A stretch of 64,000 nucleotides of DNA, from contig JAVIAB010000092.1 of the NCBI GenBank assembly GCA_032433765.1, forward strand, positions 32,639,034-32,703,033, read 5' to 3'. A model generated the notes under the pieces. That model did not search any database. It was not told the origin of the DNA and worked only from the letters and a program-made list of their open reading frames with translations. The first letter of the stretch is position 1, and the number at the start of each line of letters is the position of its first letter. The DNA comes from Megaustenia siamemsis (taxonomy: Eukaryota; Mollusca; Gastropoda; Stylommatophora; Ariophantidae). Positions 9,427 through 21,540 of the stretch are shown piece by piece. The position numbers were made by a program, and so were the translations under genes.

Positions 9427-9745
9427 TGAACCTTAGAAAGAACAGAAATTAATTTTAGAAAGAACAGAAATTAACCTTAGAAAGAACAGAAATTAATTTT
9501 AGAAAGAACAGAAATTAACCTTAGAAAGAACAGAAATTAATTTTAGAAAGAACATAAATTAACCTTAGAAAGAACAGAAATTAATTTTAGAAAGAACATA
9601 AATTAACCTTAGAAAGAACAGAAATTAATTTTAGAAAGAACAGAAATTAATTTTAGAAAGAACAGAAATTAATTTCAGAAAGAACAGAAATTAATTTTAG
9701 AAAGAACAGAAATTAATTTTAGAAAGAGCAGAAATTAATTTCAAA
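9427..9745. repeat. 22-bp minisatellite with alternating 44-bp dimer
   Basis: About 14 units of TTAGAAAGAACAGAAATTAA plus two bases. Units ending ACC and ATT alternate in the first two thirds, giving a 44-bp higher-order period. The last units are all of the ATT type. Confidence 0.92.
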
Positions 9746-10641
9746 CATAAGCTGTTGAAGGTTGACAATAACAAAGGTTAGAACAAGTGGCAGACGCAAA
9801 AAAAACTCTCCGTCTTGACTCTTCCTGAAAAGGATTTGGACGCGTTTTGTCAAAATTTGCAGCACTTTTTTAGATAATTTATTTGGTCGTGTGCCCTAAC
9901 GTTTGTTTCTCGTGGCAGGACTTTCTCGTGGCGTAAACGTTCTTGAAATGTAAGATACAGTTTCCTTTAAAAAAAAATTGAACGTAAAATCGAAACACGT
10001 GTATGTTATTTCCTTGGAAATACTGATCAAGTCAACTAACGTCTCAGCGACAGACAGCTCTGTGCACGTTTTCCCGTTGCTTTCGAGTGTTCGAGAGAGA
10101 ATGTTATCTGGTGTTGGTCGTGTTACATAATTAAAATATGTCCAATGCTCAGAGAACAGATGTTGCTGTTTTTGACGGTGTTGTGTGACACACAACGTGA
10201 GAAAGACTTACAATGAAGTTAGGCCCCATGGATACTCTCTGACAGTTTTCAATCTCCTGCATGCACAAGTTGGTCGTCATGTGATCGTCTGTAGCTTCGT
10301 CTCTCACACCCCAGCGCATATCCACAACCTAGGAGGGTGAAAGTTGTGTTGGGTTTAGAAACTATTGTTTGTGTGTACATGGTAGATATTACGAACACCA
10401 CATAAAACAAAGATAAGAAAGAAACATGGTCACAGCATAAACTAAACCATCTCTAGATGATAGGGAAACACGTGGATAACCAACACGAAATATTAAAAAA
10501 ATGTAAGATAAGTATTGAGAGAGAAGGAGACACAGACAGAAACAACACATAAACAATTTATTTATAGATATGCATTACACAATAGAGATCAGTGCAATAA
10601 TTATATTCATAGATTAAATTTAATATTAATTTTCAAAATGG
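9746..10641. other. No gene seen
   Basis: A 99-residue minus-strand frame (9896-10195) has no recognisable domain and ordinary composition. I do not call it. No repeats or RNA genes noted. Confidence 0.45.
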
Positions 10642-11042
10642 GAATAAATAGGTAGAGACCCTGATGAATAAATAGTTAGAGACCCTGATGAATAAATAGT
10701 TAGAGACTCTGATGAATAAATAGTTAGAGACCCTGATGAATAAATAGTTAGAGACCCCGATGAATAAATAGTTAGAGACCATATGAGATAAATAGTTAGA
10801 GACCCTGATGAATAAATAGTTAGAGACCCCGATGAATAAATAGTTATAGACCCTGATGAATAAATAGTTAGAGACCCTGATGAATAAATAGTTATAGACC
10901 CTGAAGAATAAATAGTTATAGACCCTGATGAATAAATAGTTATAGACCCTGATGAATAAATAGTTATAGACCCTGATGAATAAATAGGTAGAGACCCTGA
11001 TGAATAAATAGTTAGAGACCCTATGAGATAAATAGTTAGAGA
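10642..11042. repeat. 24-bp minisatellite, about 16 copies
   Basis: Unit AGAGACCCTGATGAATAAAT plus AGTT. Variants (CCCCGATG, CATATGAGAT, TATAGACC) are spread along the array. The 161-residue minus-strand frame (NYLFIRVS repeats) follows from a period divisible by three. Confidence 0.93.
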
Positions 11043-11045
11043 TGC

Positions 11046-11046
11046 T

Positions 11047-11098
<52 letters not shown>

Positions 11099-11103
11099 TC
11101 TCT
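11046..11103. repeat. (CT)n microsatellite
   Basis: Nearly pure CT run next to the 24-bp array, with one interruption (CTATCT). Confidence 0.95.
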
Positions 11104-11308
11104 GCGAGCAAGACTCAATCAGAGTAGGATTCCAGACTCTCTCATGAAGTCAGCTGTCAGTTTAAGTGATTCGATTGCCCCGTATAGTTTCTCTTCCAGG
11201 GAGGTGGGTGTGGATCACATTGCTCTTCTCAGATCTGTGAACTGGGATCAACTTAAACTGTTAAGTGTAAACTCATTTGTGACTTATAAGCCTCTTATGT
11301 ATACCGAT

Positions 11309-12801
11309 CGTATGTATGAACGAACGGAAGTAAATATTAAGGATAATGGGGAAGGACCAGAAATACTCAGAGAAGAAGTGGAAGACGCCTTGCGCAATAT
11401 GAAAGCAGGCAAAACTCTGGACCAGATAATATAACTAAAGAAGAAATTGAAGCCATGTGTGATTTTGGAATAGAAATAATAACAAAAATATTGAATGATA
11501 TCTACAACAGCGGATATATACCAGACGACATGCTCAAATCAATATTCATAACCCTACCAAAGAAATCAGGTGCGATTGAATGCGATGATCATCGCACAAT
11601 AAGCCTTATGAGTCATATGACTGAGACATTACTAAGAATCATCATGCGAAGAGTGCGAAACAAAATCAGTCCACAAATTAGCGATGAACAGTGTGGTTTT
11701 GTTAGAGATAAAGGAACAAGCAATGCCATTTATATCATAAGATCTTAAGTAGAAAGAGCCATAGAGGTGAAAACAGATCTATACCTATGTTTCATAGATT
11801 ACACCAAGGCATTTGACAAAGTAAAGCACCAAGAAATAATCAACATTTTAGAAAGCATAAACAAAGACAGCAAAGATCTAAGAATAATAAAGAACATGTA
11901 CTGGCAACAAACAGCGGCCATAAGAACTGGAAACCAATTGGGAATATTTCAACATATAAGACAGGGTGTTATACAAGGTTGTGTGCTGTCACCATATTTG
12001 TTTAATATTTATAGTGAGATTATTTTAAGATCCAAAAGGGACATGCCTGGAATAACAATTGGATGTCATAATATAAATAATCTAAGGTATGCTGATGATA
12101 CAGTCTTAATCGCTAAGAGTGAAAATGAGTTACAAGAAATGTTGGACATTATAGTGAAAGAAAGCAAAAATAAAGGACTCAGCCTTAATAGCAAAAAGAC
12201 AGAGGTAATGGTAACAACAAAGAAAAAGTCATCACTTCATGGCAAAATAAAGACAAGTAGAACAATATTAAAACAGGTAAATGAATTTAAATATTTTGGA
12301 ACTTTGTTAACCTCAGACGGAAGATGTACAACAGAGGTGAGATGCAGAATGGCTCAGGCAAAAGCAGCTTTCCAAAAAATGAGGAAAATACTATGCAATC
12401 CATTTTTGACAATAGAAACAAGAAAAAGAGTTCTTAAATGTTACGTTGAGCCAGTCTTAACATATGGATACGAGTCAAGGACAATAGGACAAAAGACAAG
12501 AAAGTCTTTGGAGTCCGTAGAAATGTGGTTTTACAGAAGAATGTTGAGAATACCATGGACAGCTAAGCAGAGTAATGAAGAGGTTCTGAGAGAGATCAAA
12601 GCAAAAAGAGAGCTAATTTCCAATGTTAGGAAGAGACAATCATCATATTTTGTCTATGTAATGAGAAGAGAACAACTTGAATATATTGTAACAACTGGAA
12701 AAATTGAGGGACGAAGAGATAGAGGGAAGCAAAGAGAAAGTAATAACAGACAGCTTAAGAGAATGGCTTGGCAGAAGGTCAACAACAGAAATGATAAATA
12801 G
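11309..12801 (+). pseudogene. LINE-alpha reverse transcriptase, broken by frameshift and stop
   Basis: It would copy element RNA into DNA at a nicked target. Reading begins in frame 2 (RMYERTEVNIKDNGEGPEIL, then LRNMKAGK). A one-base shift near 11412 moves it to frame 1, where SGPDNITKEEIEAM follows. An in-frame TAA at 11746-11748 interrupts IYIIRS-VERAIE. After that 11767-12801 is open for 344 residues: motif [12 protein letters not shown] with catalytic Asp at 11797, motif [17 protein letters not shown], motif C YADD at 12088-12099, then the thumb/C-terminal region ([21 protein letters not shown]). The core motifs are intact, so the copy decayed after insertion or inserted with errors. The clade is RTE-like but I cannot fix it by eye. 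Confidence 0.93.
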
Positions 12802-12870
12802 CTGCCGAGATCGAAAGTTGTGGAGAGACATGATCACCCACGCCACTAGGCCCGGTACTTGATGATGATG
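11309..12870 (+). mobile_element. LINE-alpha, 5'-truncated insertion with 12-bp TSD
   Basis: ATGTATACCGAT at 11297-11308 recurs at 12871-12882, bounding a 1562-bp insertion that ends GGTACTTGATGATGATG. Several further 3' fragments of the family lie in the window (15581, 17660, 32247, 34953, 37041, 59449). 5' truncation plus a TSD is the signature of target-primed reverse transcription. The endonuclease and N terminus are missing. Confidence 0.95.
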
Positions 12871-12882
12871 ATGTATACCGAT

Positions 12883-13087
12883 AAGGCAAATAATACAGAT
12901 TTTAGTCGCAAAGTTTCTGTTTCTTCACGAATAATTTTACTGTAAATAACAGCTGTGCGAATACTGTCATACCAGACGGGTTTCACTTGAAATTATCTTC
13001 ATATATTAATCTATTTTTATTTTTAAATAATACTCCATTTGGTTTTTACACTATTTTTGTTTATATTAGTCCCGCAATCATTTTCGA

Positions 13088-13090
<3 letters not shown>
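12883..13090. other. Unique flank, no gene seen
   Basis: AT-rich sequence between the LINE-alpha target duplication and the (TA)n run. Confidence 0.4.

Positions 13091-13144
<54 letters not shown>
13091..13144. repeat. (TA)n microsatellite
   Basis: About 54 bp of uninterrupted TA. Confidence 0.97.
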
Positions 13145-13145
<1 letters not shown>

Positions 13146-14527
13146 TGATTGTATTAGTTCAATAATGATGATCACCTCTTCAACATCAAAAGGAAAAAAA
13201 AATCTTCAATAAGTGATTTAAACGTGTTGTTTGTTTATTTATGGAATTTTCTAAAGTGTCTTTTTGTAAATATTATATAGTATATAAGTATATATTTTGT
13301 ATATATGAATTAGATAGTAGGAAGGTGATCACAGGTAATAAGATAGACGGACTTAACTTCACACGAAAGACAAAGAGGTCAAGCCGATGGGGTAACAGAA
13401 AATAACTTTAAAATAAACATTGTGAAACAAAAACAGATTCTAGAATAAAACCAAAATATATAAAAGAATAATAATTAACTGTGGGAATGTAGAAATGTAA
13501 TAAAGAGAATAAATGTTTGTTCAAGATACCTTTGCAGCAGCCAATACTGTTTTGTGTGGAGATGTCGTAAAAATTTGTCAGCAGTGACCTGCTATAGCTA
13601 CTGATACCGGTCAAGTATCTCGTTGACCGATTGGAGTGACCCGGAAATGATATATATCCCACAACCCTACCCCCGCTCATTCTGCGCGTGCTGTAAACGT
13701 TCATAAACAAATTGAGGCAGCTTCGTGACTTTACGCGCTTAACAACCACCAACTTTATCAGCAATCAAGACCCGGTACCTCAGAAACTATACACCAACCA
13801 ACAAGAGATTAACGATGTCCATGAAAGACAATCAATGTGGGGATAAACGAGCATCGGAAAGTAAATAAGCGACCGCCGTATAAGGAATAAAGGCCGACCT
13901 ATATAGAAATAATGGGCCACCCGCAATGACATAAGAGGCTAGATTCATACCGATAAAGGAAAACACGCAAGGGAATAAAATAAAAAGGGAAATTAGTAAG
14001 AACACACAATGGGAGTAATTAAGGACTCACCAGCACAAGTGTAATGGAACAACGGCAGAGAAGTAAAGAACTAAATGTAGAGAAATAAAGGCATACTCTT
14101 ACAGCGCTTAGACCAATAGGAGAACCGACAGTGGTCAGTGGTGGACATTCTGTGTGGAGTCATGTGGGAGGGACATCAACAAAATCCTTCTACGGTCGGT
14201 GGTTATTCTCGACAGGTTGTCCAAAGTCTGGTCTCATTTCTGAGTCTTTTCCGTACAATGTCCCTAGACTGAGCCCATAAACTTATTGAGTCAAGTATGG
14301 TAGGTGATGGGCGACTCGCCGTTTTGGAAGGGGGTACGGGGGCGGAATTCTCAAAGAAAGAAGCCAGTGTCAAAATGGCGTGTATGTAAAAAGCAAGGTA
14401 GAAAGCGTCAATTTGTAAAAAAAGGAGAAAAGTTATCATCAACCAGATTCCAAGGTGGGTCATTCGTTATCAACCCCCACATCTTTTAATCATCACTAAA
14501 CGATGTGCCCAATGAAAAACAGAACAA
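13145..14527. other. No gene seen
   Basis: Frames of 86 and 118 residues occur on the minus strand without recognisable motifs. No promoter-like, RNA or repeat structure supported. Confidence 0.45.
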
Positions 14528-14768
14528 ACCTCCATTATATACAGGTACATAAACCTCCATTATATACAGGTACAAGAACCTCCATTATATACAGGTACAC
14601 GAACATCCATTATATACAGGTACATGAACCTCCATTATATACAGGTACACGAACCTCCATTATATACAGGTACACGAACATCCATTATATACAGGTACAC
14701 GAACCTCCATTATATACAGGTACACGAACCTCCATTATATACATATACACAAACCCACATTATATAAA
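14528..14768. repeat. 25-bp minisatellite, about 10 copies
   Basis: Unit ACCTCCATTATATACAGGTA plus CACGA, with ACCTCC/ACATCC variants. The last copy is degenerate (ATATACACAAACCCAC). Confidence 0.93.
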
Positions 14769-14880
14769 ATTGTATGTCTGCTTAGCCTGGATATGTCAAA
14801 TGTCACGGATATTGAATTTCATCATATTGCACGATGTAATTAAGTCAATAATCACAAACGATACACATACGTAGGAACAA

Positions 14881-15010
14881 ACAATAAAACATGTCTTCCA
14901 GGACTGTCGGATTCACAAGGGAAAAAAAAGAATTTGCTTGAACGACCCCGAGAGATTACTTTATGGTGACACTAACATCCAGAAACAGACTGTCATTTTG
15001 AGAGTAAGCG
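14881..15010 (+). pseudogene. Possible LINE-zeta C-terminal remnant
   Basis: HVFQDCRIHKG, then PERLLYGDTN and QKQTVI, follow the same spacing as EHILQDCTGYSG..RLYGPLQELQKTVKF at 62395-62763. This suggests a decayed copy of a Jockey/I-like LINE end. The match is short and stops interrupt it. Confidence 0.35.
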
Positions 15011-15405
15011 GAGAAGAAATAAATATAAAATATTTCTTTGATATAAATCTTCAAGGAAAATAAGATTAGCGGAAAATTAAAATATAAACCACATTTATAC
15101 CTTTTTATGTTTATAATCACGATAATTATGCTAACGTGACATTCTGTTTCAATAAGTGTCCACGTCTCTAAACATCATCTGTGATCACTAATGGAAAGTG
15201 CAGGACATTAATTTGCCATCAATTACGGACTTGTTTAGACTGCGTAACGTTCCCAAAGTCCATTTTCATCCGACATTCGCGCGTTTGGCATTCCCATCCT
15301 ATTGCCTTGTCAATGTAACTCCATCATGCTGCGAATTTGATTGGATTAACGAATACAAATGGAAATCAGGTTTCAAATGTCAGGGCTGTGAAATGTGCCG
15401 TGAAG
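15011..15405. other. No gene seen
   Basis: A 79-residue plus-strand frame (15198-15437) has six cysteines (CCEFDW, CQGCEMC) but runs into the short repeat at its end. It shows no recognised fold, and I do not call it. Confidence 0.4.
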
Positions 15406-15470
15406 TATTGAAAAGTAAGAATGCAATGAAGTATTGAAAAGTAAGAATGCAATGAAGTATTGAAATGTAG
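15405..15470. repeat. 26-bp repeat, 2.5 copies
   Basis: GAAGTATTGAAAAGTAAGAA plus TGCAAT, repeated with one base change in the last copy. Confidence 0.85.
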
Positions 15471-15580
15471 GAATCACGGACGCGCGAGGATTAAGGCTCT
15501 TACAAAATATTTTAAACCGTGGGCTGTAATCGAACAGCAGAATATTGAGAAGTTGTCGACAGAACACGGGTATTGAATTA

Positions 15581-15621
15581 TCATCATCAAATACCGTGTC
15601 TGCTGACGTGCGTGATCACGT
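15581..15621 (-). mobile_element. LINE-alpha 3' tip, about 41 bp
   Basis: On the minus strand GACGTGATCACGCACGTCAG then GGTATTTGATGATGA matches the terminal bases of LINE-alpha (GACATGATCACCTACGCCAG..GGTACTTGATGATGATG). This is an extremely 5'-truncated insertion. Confidence 0.7.
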
Positions 15622-15989
15622 CTTTTTCTTAACTAAATATAAGTCCTAACGACTTCAGTTGTATGAGATACTGATGTTGTAGAAACAAAAATAACAAATT
15701 AAAAAATATAATAAAACACACCTCAAGAGACGCCTTTTCAAAATTTCGAGAATACATATTGCCCATAGTAGTAATTTGTATTATCTATAGAATTACATAT
15801 CTTTGAAGATTATTGAAATTACATTGATAAATATTTTGTTGCGAATTAATTATAGAGTTTAAAAATCAAAATTAAAGTGAAATTTAAAGAAAGGTCCAAA
15901 TTATCTTATTCTTTGTCTTTTTGCTCAAAGCTGGTGTTAAGATGATAATTTTTCTCGGTTTAAATAAGGGAAATCAATGTTTAAACTAT

Positions 15990-16860
15990 ATGATAACTAA
16001 GTAATGGCTAAATTAACGGTAACTAAGTAATAACTAAATTAACGGTAACCAAGTAATAACTAAATTAACGGTAACTAAGTAATGACTAAATTAAATAACT
16101 AAGTAATGGCTAAATTAGGTAAGGTAAAGTACGAGACTTGAACCGGCGTCTTAGCACGCGAGTTTACACCCATATGTGCTCGGCCGCCTATCCAGAAATG
16201 TTCGGATATTTCTGTATAGTGTCGCCTCAAGCATCGAAACTCAGATGCGAAGCGGCATTCCTCACCTTCCCAGGATAATACCCTGGTACCCATTTCTGCC
16301 AACGGCTGGGTCGACCATGGGGGTATTTTTTTATTTTTCCAACCACGAGTACAATTCACACTGCTCCCAGCGGGAATCGAACACGGGTTGTTGTCTGAGC
16401 GTCGGTAGTCCAGTCGGGTGGTTTTCCTAAATAGGCTACCGAGGCACCCTAATTAACGGTAACTAAGTAATGCCTAAATTAAATGATAACTAAGTAATGA
16501 CTAAATTAACGGTAACTAAGTAATAACTAAATTAACGGTAACTAAATAATGATTAAATTAAATGATAACTAAGTAATGGCTAAACTAAAGATAATTAAGC
16601 AATGGCTAAACTAAATGACAGCTTATTAATGTCTAAATTTACGATAACTAAGTAATGGCTAAACTACATGATAACTAAATAATGGCTAAATTAACGATAA
16701 CTAAGTAATGGCTAAACTAAATGATAACTTATTATTGTCTAAATTTACGATAACTAAGTAATGGCTAAACTAATGATAACTAAGTAATGGCTATATTAAC
16801 GATAAATGAGTAATGACTAAACTAACTGATAACTAAGAAATGGTTAAATTAAATGACAAT
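15990..16860. repeat. ~26-bp tandem repeat split by a SINE
   Basis: Units of TAACTAAGTAATGGCTAAAT plus TAACGG recur at 15990-16117 and continue at 16450-16860 with increasing divergence (AAACTAAATGATAACTTATT types). SINE-C lies inside, so the array is older than that insertion. Confidence 0.9.
16118..16449 (-). mobile_element. SINE-C inserted in the 26-bp array
   Basis: On the minus strand the head GGTGCCTCGGTAGCC carries an A box, and a B box (GTTCGATTCCC) follows. A shared core comes next (CCCAGCCGTTGG, then ATGGGTACCAGG, then CCTGGGAAGGTGAGGAATG). A second B-box-like site (GGTTCAAGTCTC) lies near the 3' end, then CTTTACCTTACC. Flanking array sequence is CTAAATTA on one side and CTAATTAA on the other, consistent with a short, imperfect duplication. 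Confidence 0.88.
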
Positions 16861-17057
16861 TACTAATTAATAGCCGTACATTTTCTTAATTCTTTTTTTT
16901 ACTTTACGTACGTTGTATCTAACCATAGATTCTTGTCTGTCTCACTGTGCAAGGAATGGCTTACACACAAGATAAAAATAATGAAACGTATGAGTATCGA
17001 AGAGTGTCAGATTGTAAAGTTTCAGAGTATTCGAATATTGCAAAGTATCGAATTATT

Positions 17058-17491
17058 CATCATCATCATCGATTGCCGTCTCCGCAACGAAGGTTGGCTA
17101 CCATGGAGCCTTCCATCCAATTCCACATATTCTTCTATATATCCACATTTCAAAGGCTTCAATTCTCTGTTCTGTTTTCTTGTCTAATGTCCATGTTTCT
17201 GCACCGTATAGGAATATTGAGAAGATGTAACATTTTGCTATTCTTAGTTTTAGCCCTGGTGTTATTTGTTTTGATGTTAGTATATTTTCCAAGAAATTAA
17301 AATTACTTTTTGCCATTACTATTCTTTTTTTTATTTTAGTGATACATTTTCCATCACTGGTTATAGTATGTCCAAGGTAGTTGTAGTTCTGAACTGTCTC
17401 CAGGTCTATTCCTTCAATTTTGATATCCACTTGTGGGTTTTGAGTATTTTCTTTGTTTATGATCACAGTTTTAGTCTTTTTTATATTCATA
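17058..17491 (-). mobile_element. LINE-delta fragment with 12-bp TSD
   Basis: TATCGAATTATT at 17046-17057 and 17492-17503 bounds a 434-bp minus-strand insertion ending in GATGATGATGATG. It encodes the post-catalytic part of a reverse transcriptase: NIKKTKTVIINK, NYLGHTITSDGKC, RIAKCYIFSIFLYGAETWTL, IEAFEMWIYRR. The frame is open for 130 residues and then joins a short 3' end (GWKAPW). The usual 100-150 residues after IYRR are absent, so the copy is truncated at the 5' side and deleted near the 3' side. Confidence 0.92.
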
Positions 17492-17659
17492 TATCGAATT
17501 ATTAGATTGTGTAAAATATCACAACAGTGTGCTGCTCTTCATGTTGCTGTATCGTGTACAATTGCTGTGAAGTATCGGAATGTAAGAAGGAAGCGAACGT
17601 AGTAATCTACATATTTCCTAAAGAAGGCTTCACTGAAAAAGATGTTTCCTATACACAAA

Positions 17660-17759
17660 TAAAGGAAATAGAAGAGTATTAAAATAGGTCAATGAATTCC
17701 AATATATGAGAACGATGTTACATCTAATGTTAGATACACAACATTGGCGAATAGCACCG

Positions 17760-17832
<73 letters not shown>

Positions 17833-18340
17833 CACCGTATAAGCTGCATTCCAAAAATTAAAAAATATTTATTTATATATTATGAAGCCCGTCTTTGACA
17901 GTGGAGATAGAAAATAGACCAGGTGTGTTGATCCAATATTGAAATATAGATATGGATTGTGAGCAATCGAACAACAGACAAGAAAATCTTTGGAGGCCAC
18001 AGAGATGTGGTTTTACAGACGAATATTGAGAACTGCTAAACAGAGCAATGAGGACGTTCTAAACGAGGCCAAAGCAAATAATAAAAAAAAAAACAGCTCA
18101 TTCTAGCATAGGAGGAAACAATCAACATTTGTTGGCATGTGCTGAGAAGAGAACAGCTTGAATATATTGTGATGACAGAAGAAATCTAGGTAAGAAAACA
18201 TAGAGGGAAACAAAGAAAAAAGAAACAAGACAGTTTAAGAAAGTGGTTTGGGTAGGAGGTCAACAATTGTAGAGATAGAAAGTTGTGGAGAAACTTGAGC
18301 ACCCACGCCAACATGCATGGCACTTGATGGTGAAGATTTA
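17660..18340 (+). pseudogene. Old LINE-alpha copy interrupted by (TA)n
   Basis: Pieces parallel to 12265-12870: GGTCAATGAATTCCAATATA, then after the microsatellite TGGTTTTACAGACGAATATT, AGAGAACAGCTTGAATATAT and GGCACTTGATGGTGAAG. Many stops and indels, and the TGATGATG tail has decayed. It is clearly older than the copy at 11309. Confidence 0.8.
17764..17823. repeat. (TA)n microsatellite inside the old LINE-alpha copy
   Basis: About 60 bp of pure TA, continuing into TATTTATATATAC. Confidence 0.96.
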
Positions 18341-18564
18341 ATATGCAGGATGTGTCTAAGGTAGGAAAGGAATGGGTAGTGCAGTACATAGAATAGGAGA
18401 CAGAGATGCCACACGTACTGTTTTCTTGTCGGTTAAATAACATTATGATGCGCACAATGGCTCAGCACGAGACATTCACATTGTCTAAAAATTATTATTA
18501 TGTTGCTTGCAATCCTAAACAAATTCGAATCAACCAGCAAAGCTACCGGTTGGGTAGATGAGAT

Positions 18565-21412
18565 CAAAGAAGGCGCTTCCATGGATGCATTATCTAGAGC
18601 ACAAAGACGACGCTTCCACGGATGCATTATCTCAGGCACAAAGACGACGCTTCCATGGATGCATTATCTAGAGCACAAAGAAGGCGCTTCCACGGATGCA
18701 TTATCTAGAGCACAAAGAAGGCGCTTCCACGGATGCATTATCTAGAGCACAAAGAAGGCGCTTCCATGGATGCATTATCTAGAGCACAAAGAAGGCGCTT
18801 CCACGGATGCATTATCTAGAGCACAAAGAAGGTGCTTCCATGGATGCATTATCTAGAGCACAAAGACGACGCTTCCATGGATGCATTATCTAGAGCACAA
18901 AAACGACGCTTCCATGGATGCATTATCTAGAGCACAAAGACGACGCTTCCATGGATGCATTATCTAGAGCACAAAGACGACGCTTCCATGGATGCATTAT
19001 CTAGAGCACAAAGACGACGCTTCCATGGATGCATTATCTAGAGCACAAAAACGACGCTTCCATGGATGCATTATCTAGAGCACAAAGAAGGTGCTTCCAC
19101 GGATGCATTATCTAGAGCACAAAGAAGGCGCTTCCACGGATGCATTATCTAGAGCACAAAGACGACGCTTCCATGGATGCATTACCTAGAGCACAAAGAA
19201 GGTGCTTCCACGGATGCATTATCTAGAGCACAAAGACGACGCTTCCATGGATGCATTATCTAGAGCACAAAGAAGGTGCTTCCACGGATGCATTATCTAG
19301 AGCACAAAGAAGGCGCTTCCACGGATGCATTATCTAGAGCACAAAGAAGGTGCTTCCATGGATGCATTATCTAGAGCACAAAGAAGGCGCTTCCACGGAT
19401 GCATTATCTCAGGCACAAAGACGACGCTTCCATGGATGCATTATCTAGAGCACAAAGAAGGTGCTTCCACGGATGCATTATCTAGAGCACAAAGACGACG
19501 CTTCCATGGATGCATTATCTAGAGCACAAAGAAGGTGCTTCCACGGATGCATTATCTAGAGCACAAAGAAGGCGCTTCCACGGATGCATTATCTAGAGCA
19601 CAAAGAAGGTGCTTCCATGGATGCATTATCTAGAGCACAAAGAAGGCGCTTCCACGGATGCATTATCTAGAGCACAAAGAAGGCGCTTCCACGGATGCAT
19701 TATCTAGAGCACAAAGAAGGCGCTTCCACGGATGCATTATCTAGAGCACAAAGAAGGTGCTTCCACGGATGCATTATCTAGAGCACAAAGAAGGCGCTTC
19801 CACGGATGCATTATCTAGAGCATAAAGAAGGCGCTTCCATGGATGCATTATCTAGAGCACAAAGAAGGCGCTTCCACGGATGCATTATCTAGAGCACAAA
19901 GAAGGTGCTTCCATGGATGCATTATCTCAGGCACAAAGACGACGCTTCCACGGATGCATTATCTAGAGCACAAAGAAGGTGCTTCCATGGATGCATTATC
20001 TAGAGCACAAAGAAGGTGCTTCCACGGATGCATTATCTCAGGCACAAAGACGACGCTTCCACGGATGCATTATCTAGAGCACAAAGAAGGTGCTTCCGTG
20101 GATGCATTATCTCTGGCACAAAGAAGGTGCTTCCATGGATGCATTATCTCAGGCACAAAGACGACGCTTCCACGGATGCATTATCTAGAGCACAAAGAAG
20201 GCGCTTCCATAGATGCATTATCTAGAGCACAAAGAAGGTGCTTCCATGGATGCATTATCTAGAGCACAAAGAAGGTGCTTCCATGGATGCATTATCTAGA
20301 GCACAAAGAAGGTGCTTCCATGGATGCATTATCTAGAGCACAAAGAAGGTGCTTCCATGGATGCATTATCTAGAGCACAAAGAAGGTGCTTCCATGGATG
20401 CATTATCTAGAGCACAAAGAAGGTGCTTCCATGGATGCATTATCTAGAGCACAAAGAAGGTGCTTCCATGGATGCATTATCTAGAGCACAAAGAAGGTGC
20501 TTCCATGGATGCATTATCTAGAGCACAAAGAAGGTGCTTCCATGGATGCATTATCTAGAGCACAAAGAAGGTGCTTCCATGGATGCATTATCTCAGGCAC
20601 AAAGACGACGCTTCCACGGATGCATTATCTAGAGCACAAAGAAGGCGCTTCCACGGATGCATTATCTCAGGCACAAAGACGACGCTTCCACGGATGCATT
20701 ATCTAGAGCACAAAGAAGGTGCTTCCATGGATGCATTATCTCAGGCACAAAGACGACGCTTCCACGGATGCATTATCTAGAGCACAAAGAAGGCGCTTCC
20801 ATGGATGCATTATCTAGAGCACAAAGAAGGCGCTTCCATGGATGCATTATCTAGAGCACAAAGAAGGTGCTTCCATGGATGCATTATCTCAGGCACAAAA
20901 ACGACGCTTCCATGGATGCATTTTCTAGAGCACAAAGAAGGCGCTTCCATGGATGCATTATCTAGAGCACAAAGAAGGTGCTTCCACGGATGCATTATCT
21001 CAGGCACAAAAACGACGCTTCCATGGATGCATTATCTAGAGCACAAAGAAGGTGCTTCCACGGATGCATTATCTAGAGCACAAAGAAGGCGCTTCCACGG
21101 ATGCATTATCTAGAGCACAAAGACGACGCTTCCCCGGATGCATTATCTAGAGCACAAAGACGACGCTTCCATGGACGCATTATCTCTGGCACAAAGAAGG
21201 CGCTTACATGGATGCATTGTGTTGAGCACAAAGACGACACTTCCATGGATGCATTATCTAGAGCACAAAGACGACGCTTCCATGGATGCATTGTGTTGAG
21301 CACAAAGACGACGCTTCCATGGATGCATTGTGTTGAGCACAAAGACGACGCTTCCATGGATGCATTGTGTTGAGCATAAAGACGACGCTTCCATGGATGC
21401 ATTATCTGCAGC
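18565..21412. repeat. 37-bp satellite array, about 77 copies (block copy 1)
   Basis: Unit CTTCCATGGATGCATTATCT then AGAGCACAAAGAAGGTG. Each unit carries three 6-bp palindromes (CCATGG, ATGCAT, TCTAGA). Variants include CCACGG, AGACGACG and CTCAGGCAC. The rightmost units change to TTGTGTTGAGCAC. Frames of 65-148 residues appear because the 37-bp period cycles through all frames every 111 bp and contains no stop in some phases. They are not genes. Confidence 0.97.
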
Positions 21413-21540
21413 TCAAAGAAGGCAATTCCTTGGATTTTTCTCGAAGCACAGGACAGTTTTCGTCTTTAACATTGATCTTCTCTAATACAACGAATCGTCC
21501 TGAAACACGGAATTATCCTGACCACCTGATGATCACAACA
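21413..21540. other. Unique segment A, copy 1
   Basis: Begins CTCAAAGAAGGCAATTCCTT just after the 37-bp array. No frame or RNA motif. Nearly identical to 24364-24490 (TCTCTAATA versus TCCCTAATA). Confidence 0.9.

Noticed and set aside
9896..10195. 99-residue minus-strand frame
   Set aside because: No motif, no start context, ordinary chance length for this composition.
10633..11118. 161-residue minus-strand frame with NYLFIRVS repeats and an Arg-Glu tail
   Set aside because: 24-bp repeat plus (CT)n microsatellite read as protein.
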